Below, one piece after another: positions 1-7,314 of a stretch of DNA of 64,000 nt. This stretch comes from Saccharopolyspora rectivirgula DSM 43747 (lineage in GTDB: Bacteria > Actinomycetota > Actinomycetes > Mycobacteriales > Pseudonocardiaceae), in the NCBI RefSeq assembly GCF_000497205.1, contig NZ_AYJW01000009.1:1-64000 (forward strand), read 5' to 3'. Under the pieces are notes generated by a model that worked only from the letters and a program-made list of their open reading frames with translations, did no database searches and was not told where the DNA came from. Made by a program: the position numbers and the translations under genes. Position 1 is the stretch's first letter. Each line of letters opens with the position of its first letter.

Positions 1-189
1 GGTTAACGGGCGGGGTCCGGTGCGAGCCCCGGTGGGAACGGTCTGGACCGCTTCGCGCGTTCCACAACCAGCGCTAACCCCGAAGGGGTGTGCTCTGCGT
101 GAGTGACTGTCCCCTGTACGTGTGGTCAGAGTGGTGCTGCACACTGATCACAGGTGGACATGGGTTTCTGATGTGAACGGACTGTGCGC

Positions 190-1383
190 ATGAAAGTGTT
201 GCGTAATCCCGGTGGGGGTAGTGCGCGAGTTTCGCGCTGGCTGGCTTGCCTGGTGCTGGGATTGATCGCCGCGCTGGTCACCGCTTGCGGGGGAAGCGGG
301 GCCAGCGGGCAGAACGAGCAATCCACGCCGGATCCGGTGGTGCAGTTCTCCCCGGAGGACGGCGCCGAAGGGGTTTCCCCGGCCGACCCGGTTTCGGTGA
401 CGGTGCAGCACGGCAAGATCGACGAGGCCGTGCTGACCAACGACGAGGGGGAGGAGATCCCGGGGGAGGTCTCCGAGGACGGCACCAAGTGGACGGTGGG
501 CCAGAAGCTCGGCTACAACCGCACCTACACCCTGGAGGTCACGGTGCGGGGCGAAGGGGGCTCCACGGTCACCGAGAAGGCCGAGTTCTCCACGATCAAC
601 CCGGAGAACCAGACCTACGTGTCGATGAACCCGCTCGACGGGCAGACGGTCGGCGTCGGACAGCCGTTGGCCTTCTACTTCAGCTCGGACAGCCCGGCTC
701 CGGACAAGGAGAAGGCGGAGCAGGCCATCAAGATCCAAACGGAGCCTGCGGTGGAAGGCGCCTTCTACTGGTTCAACGACCGGGAGGTGCACTGGCGCCC
801 GAAGGAGTACTGGAAGCCCGGCACGACCGTGCGCGTCTCCATCGACGTCTACGGCCGGGACCTGGGCAACGGCGTGTGGGGTGAAGAGGACCGCGAGGCC
901 ACGATCAACATCGGGGACTCGGTCATCCTCCGCGCCGACGGTGCCACGCACCAGATGACGGTGGAGAAGAACGGCGAGGTGCTGCGGACCATCCCGGTGG
1001 CGTTGGGCAAGCCCGACTTCCCGTCCAACAACGGGGTGCACGTGGTCACCGAGCACCACGCCACCAAGATCATGGACTCCACCACCTACGGGTTGCCGCT
1101 GGACCAGGGCGGTTACCGCACCGAGGTGAAGTGGGCGGTGCGGATCTCCAACGGTGGGGAGTTCTTGCACGCGGCTCCGTGGGCCGCTGGTGACCTCGGT
1201 CAGCGCAACGTCAGCCACGGCTGCATCAACATGACCGACGAGGACGCCAAGTGGGTCTACGACCTGCTGAAGAAGGGGGACGTGGTGATCATCACCAACT
1301 CCGGTGGACCGGACCTCCGTCCGTGGGACGGGTTCGGCGACTGGCAGATCCCCTGGGAGCAGTGGGTGCAGGGCAACAAGTAG
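190..1383 (+). CDS. L,D-transpeptidase lipoprotein (Ig-like domains plus YkuD)
   Basis: This is a cell-wall cross-linking enzyme of 397 aa that should form 3-3 cross-links in peptidoglycan from outside the membrane. The N-terminus is a lipoprotein signal: basic residues, a hydrophobic stretch at about 17-31, and a VTAC lipobox with Cys33 as the acylated residue. Residues about 45-250 fit the Ig-like domains found in actinobacterial Ldt proteins. The YkuD catalytic motif SHGCIN has Cys345 as nucleophile, with the upstream conserved His around 'EFLHAAPW'. Length matches LdtMt2-type enzymes (about 400 aa). The ATG at 190 is chosen; an in-frame GTG at 184 is also possible and neither has a clear Shine-Dalgarno sequence. 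A strong hairpin follows the stop, so it looks monocistronic. Confidence 0.93.
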   Translation: MKVLRNPGGGSARVSRWLACLVLGLIAALVTACGGSGASGQNEQSTPDPVVQFSPEDGAEGVSPADPVSVTVQHGKIDEAVLTNDEGEEIPGEVSEDGTKWTVGQKLGYNRTYTLEVTVRGEGGSTVTEKAEFSTINPENQTYVSMNPLDGQTVGVGQPLAFYFSSDSPAPDKEKAEQAIKIQTEPAVEGAFYWFNDREVHWRPKEYWKPGTTVRVSIDVYGRDLGNGVWGEEDREATINIGDSVILRADGATHQMTVEKNGEVLRTIPVALGKPDFPSNNGVHVVTEHHATKIMDSTTYGLPLDQGGYRTEVKWAVRISNGGEFLHAAPWAAGDLGQRNVSHGCINMTDEDAKWVYDLLKKGDVVIITNSGGPDLRPWDGFGDWQIPWEQWVQGNK

Positions 1384-1394
1384 CCGGTGAAGGG

Positions 1395-1425
1395 AAAGGC
1401 CCCGCTCCGTTGGAGCGGGGCCTTT
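1395..1425. terminator. Intrinsic terminator hairpin after the L,D-transpeptidase
   Basis: A perfect 14-bp inverted repeat (1395-1408 with 1412-1425) has a 3-nt loop, lies 11 bp after the ldt stop, and has A-rich and T-rich outer ends. It can act in both directions and separates ldt from the oppositely oriented tRNA-His. Confidence 0.85.
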
Positions 1426-1432
1426 CTGCTGG

Positions 1433-1506
1433 GGTGAGTGACGGGATTCGAACCCGCGACACCTGGGACCACAACCCAGTGCTCTACCAACTGAGCTACA
1501 CCCACC
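1433..1506 (-). tRNA. tRNA-His (anticodon GTG)
   Basis: On the minus strand the cloverleaf is complete: a 7-bp acceptor stem with one G-U pair, the D arm, a CTGGG/CCCAG anticodon stem around loop TTGTGGT (anticodon GTG), and a T arm with TTCGAAT. The extra 5' G(-1) typical of tRNA-His is present opposite the discriminator C. CCA is not encoded. It lies downstream of orn; the orn/tRNA-His pairing also occurs in mycobacteria, as I recall. Confidence 0.96.
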
Positions 1507-1649
1507 GCGGCTCCTGGCTGACCTCACCGGTCTCCGCCGGAGCAACGCTCACATCTTAACGTGTGCGATTTCGTGTTCTGACACCGGTCTGCGCATTGGT
1601 CGAAAGGCCCGGTCAGCGGCCGTTTCGGGCGGCTGACCGGCTGTCGACC

Positions 1650-2255
1650 TCAGTCCGACCCGTTGAGCAGTTCAGCGGCCACGGCCTGCGCCTGCTCGCT
1701 GGTGGGGCCGGGCTGCGGGACGAACGCGGTGCGGCGGTAGTAGGCCAGTTCGCGGATCGATTCCTTGATGTCGGCCAGGGCCCGGTGCGCCAGTCCCTTC
1801 TGCGGCTGGGCGTAGTAGATCCGCGGGTACCACCGGCGGCACAGCTCCTTGATCGAGGAGACGTCGACCATCCGGTAGTGCAGGTGCCCGTCCAACTGCG
1901 GCATGTCGCGGGCGATGAACCCCCGGTCGGTGGCGATCGAGTTGCCCGCTAACGGCGCGGACCGGCTTTCCGGCACGTACTGGCGCACGTAGTTCAGCAC
2001 CTGCTGCTCCGCTTCGGCGAGCGTGACGGTCGAGCGCCGGACTTCTTCGGTCAGGCCGGAGCGCTCGTGCATCTGCCGCACCACGTCGTCCATCCCGGCG
2101 AGGACATCGTCATCGGCGTGGATGACGATGTCCACTCCATCGCCGAGGATGTTCAAGTCGGCATCGGTGACCAGAGCCGCGATCTCGATCAGCGCGTCTT
2201 TGCGCAGGTCGAGACCTGTCATTTCACAGTCGATCCACACTAGACGGTCGTTCAC
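1650..2255 (-). CDS. orn: Oligoribonuclease
   Basis: This is a DEDDh-family 3'-5' exoribonuclease of 201 aa that degrades 2-5 nt RNAs and pGpG, finishing mRNA and c-di-GMP turnover in the cytoplasm. The acidic residues are visible in [10 protein letters not shown] near the N-terminus (exo I), in the ATDRGF segment (exo II), and in H-x4-D of the exo III region ([14 protein letters not shown]). Length is that of E. coli and mycobacterial Orn. It is transcribed toward tRNA-His; the acyl-CoA ligase gene lies 48 bp upstream on the same strand, so co-transcription is possible. Confidence 0.97.
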   Translation of the reverse strand: MNDRLVWIDCEMTGLDLRKDALIEIAALVTDADLNILGDGVDIVIHADDDVLAGMDDVVRQMHERSGLTEEVRRSTVTLAEAEQQVLNYVRQYVPESRSAPLAGNSIATDRGFIARDMPQLDGHLHYRMVDVSSIKELCRRWYPRIYYAQPQKGLAHRALADIKESIRELAYYRRTAFVPQPGPTSEQAQAVAAELLNGSD

Positions 2256-2303
2256 TCAAGTGAGCCTAGCGCTCCGAGTTGTGGATCTTGCAGTGGCCGC
2301 TGG

Positions 2304-3959
2304 TCACTCGGCGAGTCGGGACCGCAGTTCGCGGGCCAGGACCTTGCCGGTGGCGTTGCGGGGCAGTTCGTCCACGAAGACCACGTCGCGGGGCAGCGCG
2401 AACTTGGGCAGCCGGGGGCGGATCCGATCTCGCAGCTCGTCGGCGTCGAGCTTCGTCTCCGGCTGCAGCACGACGAAGGCGGCCAGCCGCTGGCCGAACT
2501 CGGCGTCGTCGACCCCGACCACGGCGACCTCGGCGACCTCGGGCAGTTCGGCGATGGCGTCCTCGGTGGCCTTCGGGTAGACGTTCTCGCCGCCGGAGAT
2601 GATCATGTCGTCCTCCCGGCCCACCACGTACAGCCGGCCGGCGGTGTCGAAACGCCCCAGGTCACCGGTGTTCATCAAGCCGTCGAGGACTTCGCGGCCG
2701 GAGCCGTTGGTGTAGCCCTCGAACAGCATCTCGTTCTTGGCGAAGATGCGACCGGTGACCCCGGGCGGGACCGGGTTGCCGTTCTTGTCCAGCACGCGCA
2801 CGACCGTGCCCAGCGGTGGCCTGCCCGCGGTGTCGGGGGCGGCGAGCAGGTCTTGCGGGGTGGCGATGCTCACCCAGGAGACCTCGGTGGAGCCGTAGAG
2901 GTTGTAGAGGACGTTGCCGAAGGTCCGCTGGAAGCGGGTCGCCAGGTCGGCGGGCAGGGCGGAGCCGCTGACCGCCACCACGCGCAGGGAGCGGTGGTCG
3001 TACCGCTGCCGGGTTTCCCGGGGGAGCTCCAGGATGCGCTGCAGCATCACCGGCACCGCGAACAGCGAGGTGCAGCGGAACCGCTGGGTGGTGCGCAGCG
3101 CGCGTTCGGGGGCGAACTTCCGCTGCAGCACCATGGTGGCGCCCAGCACGGTGGACAGCTGGAAGGCGGCGAAGCCCCAGGTGTGGAACATGGGGGCGCA
3201 GATGAGCACGCGTTCGCCGGCCTTCAGCGGGATGCGGGACAGCAGTGCCGCGGCCGGGGACAGGCCGGGCGGGTCGGGCCGGCGAGCGCCCTTGGGGGTG
3301 CCGGTGGTCCCGGAGGTGAGCACGATCACCCGGGAGTGCCGGGCGGGTTTGGGGAGCCACCCGGTGGGCGTGGTGTGGATGAGGTGCTCGAGCGTCTCGT
3401 GCTCGGTGGTGCCTTCGGTCCAGCCGAGCAGCACGTCGAGGTCCTCGGGCAGGTGGGGGAGGTGTTCGGTGAACTCGCCGTCCAGCACCAGCAGGCCGAT
3501 GCGCTGTTCGCGGCACACGTCGTTCAGCTGCGGCCCGCTCAGGCCGGTGTTGAGCAGCACGACGTCGACGCCGATCTTGGTGGCGGCCACGATGGTTTCG
3601 AGCAGGCCGTGGTGGTTGCGGCAGAGCACGCCGATGCGGGCGCGCGGCCGGAGCCGGTCCCGCAGGGCGAGGGCGAGGCGTGTGGTGCGCTGGTGGACTT
3701 CGGCGTAGCTGAGCGCGCCGCGTTCGTCGATCACGGCTGGGCGGTCCGGGTGCCGGATGGCTCCGGTGGCGAAGCCGAACGGCAGGGTGGTCCCCCAGTG
3801 GCGCCAAGCCAGGAAGATGCGCCAGAGCTTGTCGGGGCGCATGGGGCGCACGACGCCGTGCTTGCTCAACAGCCAGGTCGTCCGCAGTCCGGTGGCGGCC
3901 GGTGGCTCGGGGCGGCTGGTCCGGCGAAGCGATCGCACCCAGGTCTTCAATGCCTCCAC
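2304..3959 (-). CDS. Acyl-CoA synthetase (AMP-binding, FadD family)
   Basis: This is an ANL-superfamily adenylating ligase of 551 aa, predicted to activate a fatty or other carboxylic acid to its CoA thioester through an acyl-AMP. The P-loop motif LTSGTTGTPKG lies near residue 215, the A5-type motif YGSTEVSW follows, then the hinge region GRLYVVGREDDMIISGGENVYP, and the C-terminal catalytic lysine sits in NATGKVLARELR. Chain length and the N-terminal lead before the adenylation domain resemble mycobacterial FadD12/FadD2-type ligases, but the substrate cannot be read from sequence. The GTG at 3959 is used; a TTG at 3950 has a better-spaced GGTGGAGG. An operator-like dyad lies just upstream. 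Confidence 0.9.
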   Translation of the reverse strand: MEALKTWVRSLRRTSRPEPPAATGLRTTWLLSKHGVVRPMRPDKLWRIFLAWRHWGTTLPFGFATGAIRHPDRPAVIDERGALSYAEVHQRTTRLALALRDRLRPRARIGVLCRNHHGLLETIVAATKIGVDVVLLNTGLSGPQLNDVCREQRIGLLVLDGEFTEHLPHLPEDLDVLLGWTEGTTEHETLEHLIHTTPTGWLPKPARHSRVIVLTSGTTGTPKGARRPDPPGLSPAAALLSRIPLKAGERVLICAPMFHTWGFAAFQLSTVLGATMVLQRKFAPERALRTTQRFRCTSLFAVPVMLQRILELPRETRQRYDHRSLRVVAVSGSALPADLATRFQRTFGNVLYNLYGSTEVSWVSIATPQDLLAAPDTAGRPPLGTVVRVLDKNGNPVPPGVTGRIFAKNEMLFEGYTNGSGREVLDGLMNTGDLGRFDTAGRLYVVGREDDMIISGGENVYPKATEDAIAELPEVAEVAVVGVDDAEFGQRLAAFVVLQPETKLDADELRDRIRPRLPKFALPRDVVFVDELPRNATGKVLARELRSRLAE

Positions 3960-3970
3960 CTCTCGATCAG

Positions 3971-3992
3971 TTAACTACTGGAGAGTAGATAA
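3971..3992. promoter_or_regulatory. Inverted-repeat operator upstream of the acyl-CoA synthetase
   Basis: Arms TTAACTACT and AGTAGATAA (8 of 9 positions complementary) flank a 4-nt GGAG centre, 12 bp upstream of the acyl-CoA synthetase start. The size and position fit a TetR-family operator of the kind that controls fad genes. No regulator gene is adjacent, so this is an inference from symmetry only. Confidence 0.45.
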
Positions 3993-4140
3993 TGCCGTCT
4001 GGCCGATGAGGTGGGAAGAGCTGCGGCCAAGACTGCAGGAGATCGGCCAGCGCGGTCCCGGCCTCACCACTGGATTCTGCCTCCTGCCGCCCAGTTTGAC
4101 GTGACGGAGAACACGGCGGCAGCACGAGCGCACAACGAAC

Positions 4141-4170
4141 AACCCCAGCCGAGAACTGCCGGCTGGGGTT
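4141..4170 (-). terminator. Terminator hairpin downstream of the 247-aa hypothetical gene
   Basis: A perfect 11-bp stem (4141-4151 with 4160-4170) with an 8-nt loop begins 21 bp beyond the stop of the minus-strand gene ending at 4192. Read on the minus strand it is followed by GTTCGTTGTG, a modest T content typical of high-GC organisms. Confidence 0.75.
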
Positions 4171-4191
4171 GGCGACTCGGTCGAACCGGTG

Positions 4192-4935
4192 TCACACCGG
4201 TCGGACGATCAGCGCGTTGGGCTCGGCCTCGAAGGTGATGGCGCCTTCGTAGTCGGCGATCGGCATCTCGTCGCGAACCAGCTGGTAGAGGCTGCCGGTG
4301 GCGGCCACCCGGACCTGCTGGGCGGTCAGCGTCCGCTCGGCGACATCGGTGCCGCCGAACTTGACCTCCAGGTTCTCCTCCTGCAGCGCGATGGTCACCC
4401 AGCCGCCGGGAACGGTCAGCTGCTCGCCGTCGTGCTCGATGAGCAGCTGCGCCTCCGCCGGGTCCTCCGACCGCAGCGCCACGTGCGAGAGGGCGACGTC
4501 GCGTTCCCCGGTGTCGGTGGACAGGCCGATCACCGACCGCTTCGCCTCCTCGCCCGCGGTCTCGCCCGGGCGGGGGGTGAGCACCGGCGCGCCTAACTTG
4601 GCCGCGATCCGGTAGGGCTGCCACGATCCAGCGCCGATCAGGTTGATCACCGCGTCGACCTTGGTGTCGGCCACCAGTCGCTCACTGCCCGGCGCCGGGG
4701 TGAGCTCGATGGCCGCCAGCCCCCGCTCGTTGAGCAGGTCGCGGAGCGCCTTGGCCCGCTGGCGGCTGGTGCGGTCGAAGCCGCGGGTGATGGCCACCGT
4801 CCCCGAATCACCAGCTGCTTGCGCTGCTGCGGCGGTCAGATCCGACAAAGGAGCCCAGTTCAGCGCCGGATCGGCGTGGCGAAGCTGGCTGCGGGAACTG
4901 GTAACGCTGGAGGCTTGGGTCGTGGTTTCCATCAT
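4192..4935 (-). CDS. Conserved hypothetical protein, 247 aa
   Basis: I do not recognise a named family. The protein is soluble, with no signal or membrane segment. Residues about 45-125 alternate predicted strand and helix in a Rossmann-like pattern (GTVAITRGFDR, then DAVINLIGAGSW and GAPVLTPRPG). Residues about 130-247 are strand-rich with many acidic residues, distantly reminiscent of the beta domain of lipid or NAD kinases, but the GGDGT motif of those enzymes is absent. The coding call rests on GC3, length, a hairpin after the stop and lack of overlap. Starts at 4935 or 4932 (tandem ATG) are equivalent. Confidence 0.7.
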   Translation of the reverse strand: MMETTTQASSVTSSRSQLRHADPALNWAPLSDLTAAAAQAAGDSGTVAITRGFDRTSRQRAKALRDLLNERGLAAIELTPAPGSERLVADTKVDAVINLIGAGSWQPYRIAAKLGAPVLTPRPGETAGEEAKRSVIGLSTDTGERDVALSHVALRSEDPAEAQLLIEHDGEQLTVPGGWVTIALQEENLEVKFGGTDVAERTLTAQQVRVAATGSLYQLVRDEMPIADYEGAITFEAEPNALIVRPV

Positions 4936-5119
4936 TGTCCAAGCTTAATCGGCATTGTGGGCTTTCCTGAGCTGCCTGTGGAGTAGTGCGGATGTGAATT
5001 TGGTCGCTGGAGAACGCGGGGATTCCAGCGGTTTTCCATTCCGGGCCTTTCCGCGCAGTGGAGAAACGCGCTGCGGGGTAGCGGCGATCACTCCTCTGAC
5101 GGCGATTCGAGGGGGCTGG

Positions 5120-5377
5120 ATGACCGAGCTGCTCTTTCCCGAACTGAGGCGTGATCCGCAAGAGGCCGGCCTGGCCCGGGGGGTGCTGATGCGCTGGTTG
5201 GCCGACGACGGCAGTCCCGTGCAGGTGGGTGACCGGTTGGCGCAGGTGCGGTTGGAGGGCGAGGCCACCGGGCGGACGGTCGGCTGGGTCTCCGCGCTGG
5301 CCACCGGAACGCTGTGGCACCAGGTGCGCCCGGGCGAAGTGCTCATCCCGGGGGCCGTGGTGGGGTTGATCGACTGA
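5120..5377 (+). CDS. Lipoyl/biotinyl-like single-domain protein without lysine
   Basis: This 85-aa protein is a single lipoyl/biotinyl-like beta-barrel: 'VLMRWLADDGSPVQVGDRLAQV' with its continuation 'GTLWHQVRPGEVLIPGAVVGLI' matches the two-fold repeat of such domains (the first quoted piece spans residues 22-43). In a functional carrier the hairpin between the halves holds an E-T/S-D-K-A or M-K-M lysine. Here the corresponding segment is LEGEATGRTV, and the whole protein contains no lysine, so it cannot be lipoylated or biotinylated. The ATG at 5120 begins a compact domain. It lies 58 bp upstream of the thiD riboswitch on the same strand. Function is unknown; a structural role is possible. 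Confidence 0.7.
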   Translation: MTELLFPELRRDPQEAGLARGVLMRWLADDGSPVQVGDRLAQVRLEGEATGRTVGWVSALATGTLWHQVRPGEVLIPGAVVGLID

Positions 5378-5435
5378 CCTCCGCTGCGTCCGGCAGGTTC
5401 TGTTTTGCCCGGCCGTGGAGTAGGTTGGCGGCAGT

Positions 5436-5514
5436 GACGCGGGGTGCCCGAACTGGTGCGGGCTGAGATCACACCCGTTGAACCTGACCTAGGTCGTACT
5501 AGCGGAGGGACGTC
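5436..5514 (+). promoter_or_regulatory. TPP riboswitch (THI element) of thiD
   Basis: The conserved aptamer elements are all present in order: GGGGTGCCC, GGGCTGAGA, CACCCGTTGAACCTGA, and GTACTAGCGGAGGGA. The P1 stem is GACG (5436-5439) with CGTC (5511-5514), and the ATG of thiD starts at the very next base. The only Shine-Dalgarno sequence (GGAGGG, about 5503-5508) is therefore inside the 3' part of the aptamer. Binding of thiamin pyrophosphate should hide the ribosome site directly, with no separate expression platform. It would lower thiD-tenA translation when TPP is plentiful. Confidence 0.95.
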
Positions 5515-6312
5515 ATGGTTCCGAACGTGCTGTCCATCGCGGGCACCGATCCCAGCGGCGGAGCCGGGGTGCAAGCCGATCTGAAGGCGTTCTCGGCCAA
5601 CGGCGCCTACGGGATGTCGGTGGTGACGGCGCTGGTCGCGCAAACCACCACCGGTGTCGCGCAGGTGCACGACATCCCAGCCGAGTTCGTCACCGCCCAG
5701 TTGACCACTTTGCTGGACGACGTCCGGGTCGACGCGGTGAAGATCGGAATGCTGGGCAGTGCGGAGGTGATCCGCGCGGTCGTCGCCGTGCTGGACCGCT
5801 ACGCGCCGCCCCACGTGGTGCTCGACCCGGTGATGGTGGCCAAGAGCGGCCACCGGCTGCTGGAGCCGGAAGCGGTGGGCGTGCTTCGGGACGAATTGCT
5901 GCCGCGGGTCGACCTGATCACCCCCAACCTGCCGGAAGCCGCGGACCTGCTGGGGGAGGCCGAGATCCGGGACGCGGCGGAGATGCCGGCCCAGGCGGGG
6001 CGGTTGAGCGAGCTCGGCGCGAAGAAGGTGCTGCTCAAAGGCGGGCACTTGGACGGGGCGGACAGCGTCGACGTGTACTGCGGTGACGGGGTTCGCGAGT
6101 TCCTCACCGCGGAGCGGGTGGCGACCCGCAACGACCACGGCACCGGCTGCACCTTGTCGTCGGCCATCGCGGCCCTGCGTCCGCAGCACCCGGACTGGCT
6201 GAGCGCCATCCGCGCGGCCAAGAGCTACTTGACCGAGGCGTTGCGCGCCAGCGAACGGTTGGACGTGGGGCACGGGCGCGGGCCGGTGCACCACTTCCAC
6301 CGGTGGTGGTGA
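5515..6312 (+). CDS. thiD: Hydroxymethylpyrimidine/phosphomethylpyrimidine kinase
   Basis: This 265-aa ribokinase-fold enzyme phosphorylates HMP and HMP-P to HMP-PP for thiamin synthesis in the cytoplasm. Family features seen are GTDPSGGAGVQADLKAFSANG at the N-terminus (read as two halves of the substrate site), DPVMVAKSGHRLL in the centre, and the C-terminal NDHGTGCTLSSAIAA segment carrying the anion hole and the catalytic cysteine. Length matches E. coli ThiD. A TPP riboswitch lies immediately upstream, and tenA follows after 27 bp in the same transcript, which supports a thiamin synthesis and salvage role. Confidence 0.97.
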   Translation: MVPNVLSIAGTDPSGGAGVQADLKAFSANGAYGMSVVTALVAQTTTGVAQVHDIPAEFVTAQLTTLLDDVRVDAVKIGMLGSAEVIRAVVAVLDRYAPPHVVLDPVMVAKSGHRLLEPEAVGVLRDELLPRVDLITPNLPEAADLLGEAEIRDAAEMPAQAGRLSELGAKKVLLKGGHLDGADSVDVYCGDGVREFLTAERVATRNDHGTGCTLSSAIAALRPQHPDWLSAIRAAKSYLTEALRASERLDVGHGRGPVHHFHRWW

Positions 6313-6339
6313 CCGACTTCGAGTCCGCTGTGGAGGCCG

Positions 6340-7053
6340 ATGATGAGACTTCCCGATCCGCCCGCGAACGGTTTTTGCGCCCGCGCTTGGCAGCACACGG
6401 CTGAACTGCAGCAGGCGATCGTCGAGCACCCGTTCAACACCGCGCTCGCCGACGGCTCGCTGGACAGGGAGCGGTTCGCCTTCTACATCGTCCAGGACGC
6501 CCGCTACCTGGTGGGGTTCGCCCAAGCGCTGGCGGCTGCGGCGAGCCGCGCTTCCTCGCCCGAGGAGGCGGAATTCCTCGCCGGGGCCGCGCACGGCGCG
6601 CTGGCCGAGGAACGCCAGTTGCACGCCGGTTACATCGAGCAGTTCGGGTTGGGCGAACAGGACATCGCCGGGATCCCCACGTCCCCCACGTGCGAGGCCT
6701 ACACCTCGTACCTGCGGGCGTGCGCGCTCGGCGAACCGTACCCGGTCCTGGTGGCCGCGCTGCTGCCGTGCTTCTGGGTCTACCAGCACGTGGGGACGGA
6801 GATCTTGGAGAAGGTGGGTGATCTGGACGGCCACGCCTACCGGGCGTGGATCCAGACGTACGCCGACGAAGAATTCGCTCGGACCGTGCTGGGCGCCAGG
6901 GAATTGACCGATCGCCTGGCCGCAGGTGCCGGGGAGGAGATCGGCGAGCGCATGTTGCAGGCGTTCACCCGGGCTGCGGAGTACGAGTGGATGTTCTGGA
7001 ACAGCGCTTGGACCCAGGAGCGCTGGCCGACGGAGGCCTGGGTTCGGCATTGA
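6340..7053 (+). CDS. tenA: Thiaminase II / aminopyrimidine aminohydrolase
   Basis: TenA hydrolyses aminomethyl- or aminopyrimidine breakdown products of thiamin to HMP, feeding ThiD. The 237-aa protein is the usual all-helical TenA length. It has the catalytic cysteine at about 144 (LLPCFWVY), the conserved Asp in FYIVQDARYL (about 53), and the C-terminal acidic/aromatic segment AAEYEWMFWNSAW. Tandem ATGs occur at 6340 and 6343; the second is better spaced from GGAGG at 6332. It follows thiD closely and should share its TPP riboswitch. A hairpin follows the stop. Confidence 0.95.
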   Translation: MMRLPDPPANGFCARAWQHTAELQQAIVEHPFNTALADGSLDRERFAFYIVQDARYLVGFAQALAAAASRASSPEEAEFLAGAAHGALAEERQLHAGYIEQFGLGEQDIAGIPTSPTCEAYTSYLRACALGEPYPVLVAALLPCFWVYQHVGTEILEKVGDLDGHAYRAWIQTYADEEFARTVLGARELTDRLAAGAGEEIGERMLQAFTRAAEYEWMFWNSAWTQERWPTEAWVRH

Positions 7054-7062
7054 AGGAACGGA

Positions 7063-7083
7063 CCGCCCCGGTGCTCGGGGCGG
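7063..7083 (+). terminator. Terminator hairpin after tenA
   Basis: A perfect 8-bp GC stem (7063-7070 with 7076-7083) and 5-nt loop begins 9 bp after the tenA stop and is followed by TAACGTTT. It probably ends the thiD-tenA transcript. Confidence 0.65.
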
Positions 7084-7182
7084 TAACGTTTCCAGTGGCC
7101 GCGGCGATGATCTCAGTGGTTCCGCTGATCAACAGCGGGCTGCTTTTCTTCCCATTCCTCCTGGCATGAAAGTTCTACGGCC

Positions 7183-7314
7183 GTGACGTATTCGCTGTTC
7201 GTTGTCCTCATGGGCCTGTTGGTCCCAGTCCTGGCCGCTGCGCCGTTCTACGTGATGGGGCATCGCGAAGCATCCGAACAGGATGGTCAGTCGCAGTCCC
7301 CGCTCGTCCCGTAG
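7183..7314 (+). CDS. Possible 43-aa single-span membrane peptide
   Basis: A GTG-started frame encodes 43 aa with one strong hydrophobic segment (residues about 4-25, SLFVVLMGLLVPVLAAAPFY) followed by a polar, acidic tail. GC3 is high, as in real genes nearby. Against it: no Shine-Dalgarno sequence is visible, and the 3' end overlaps the convergent pyruvyl-transferase gene by 28 bp. It may be a small membrane protein or a chance frame. Confidence 0.25.
   Translation: MTYSLFVVLMGLLVPVLAAAPFYVMGHREASEQDGQSQSPLVP

Noticed and set aside
1-183. Possible gene or RNA at the left edge
   Set aside because: Only short inverted repeats and no coding frame of size; it is probably just the ldt promoter region.
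4945-7050. A 701-codon minus-strand frame opposite thiD-tenA
   Set aside because: It lies across the riboswitch and two certain genes; it is a GC-bias shadow.
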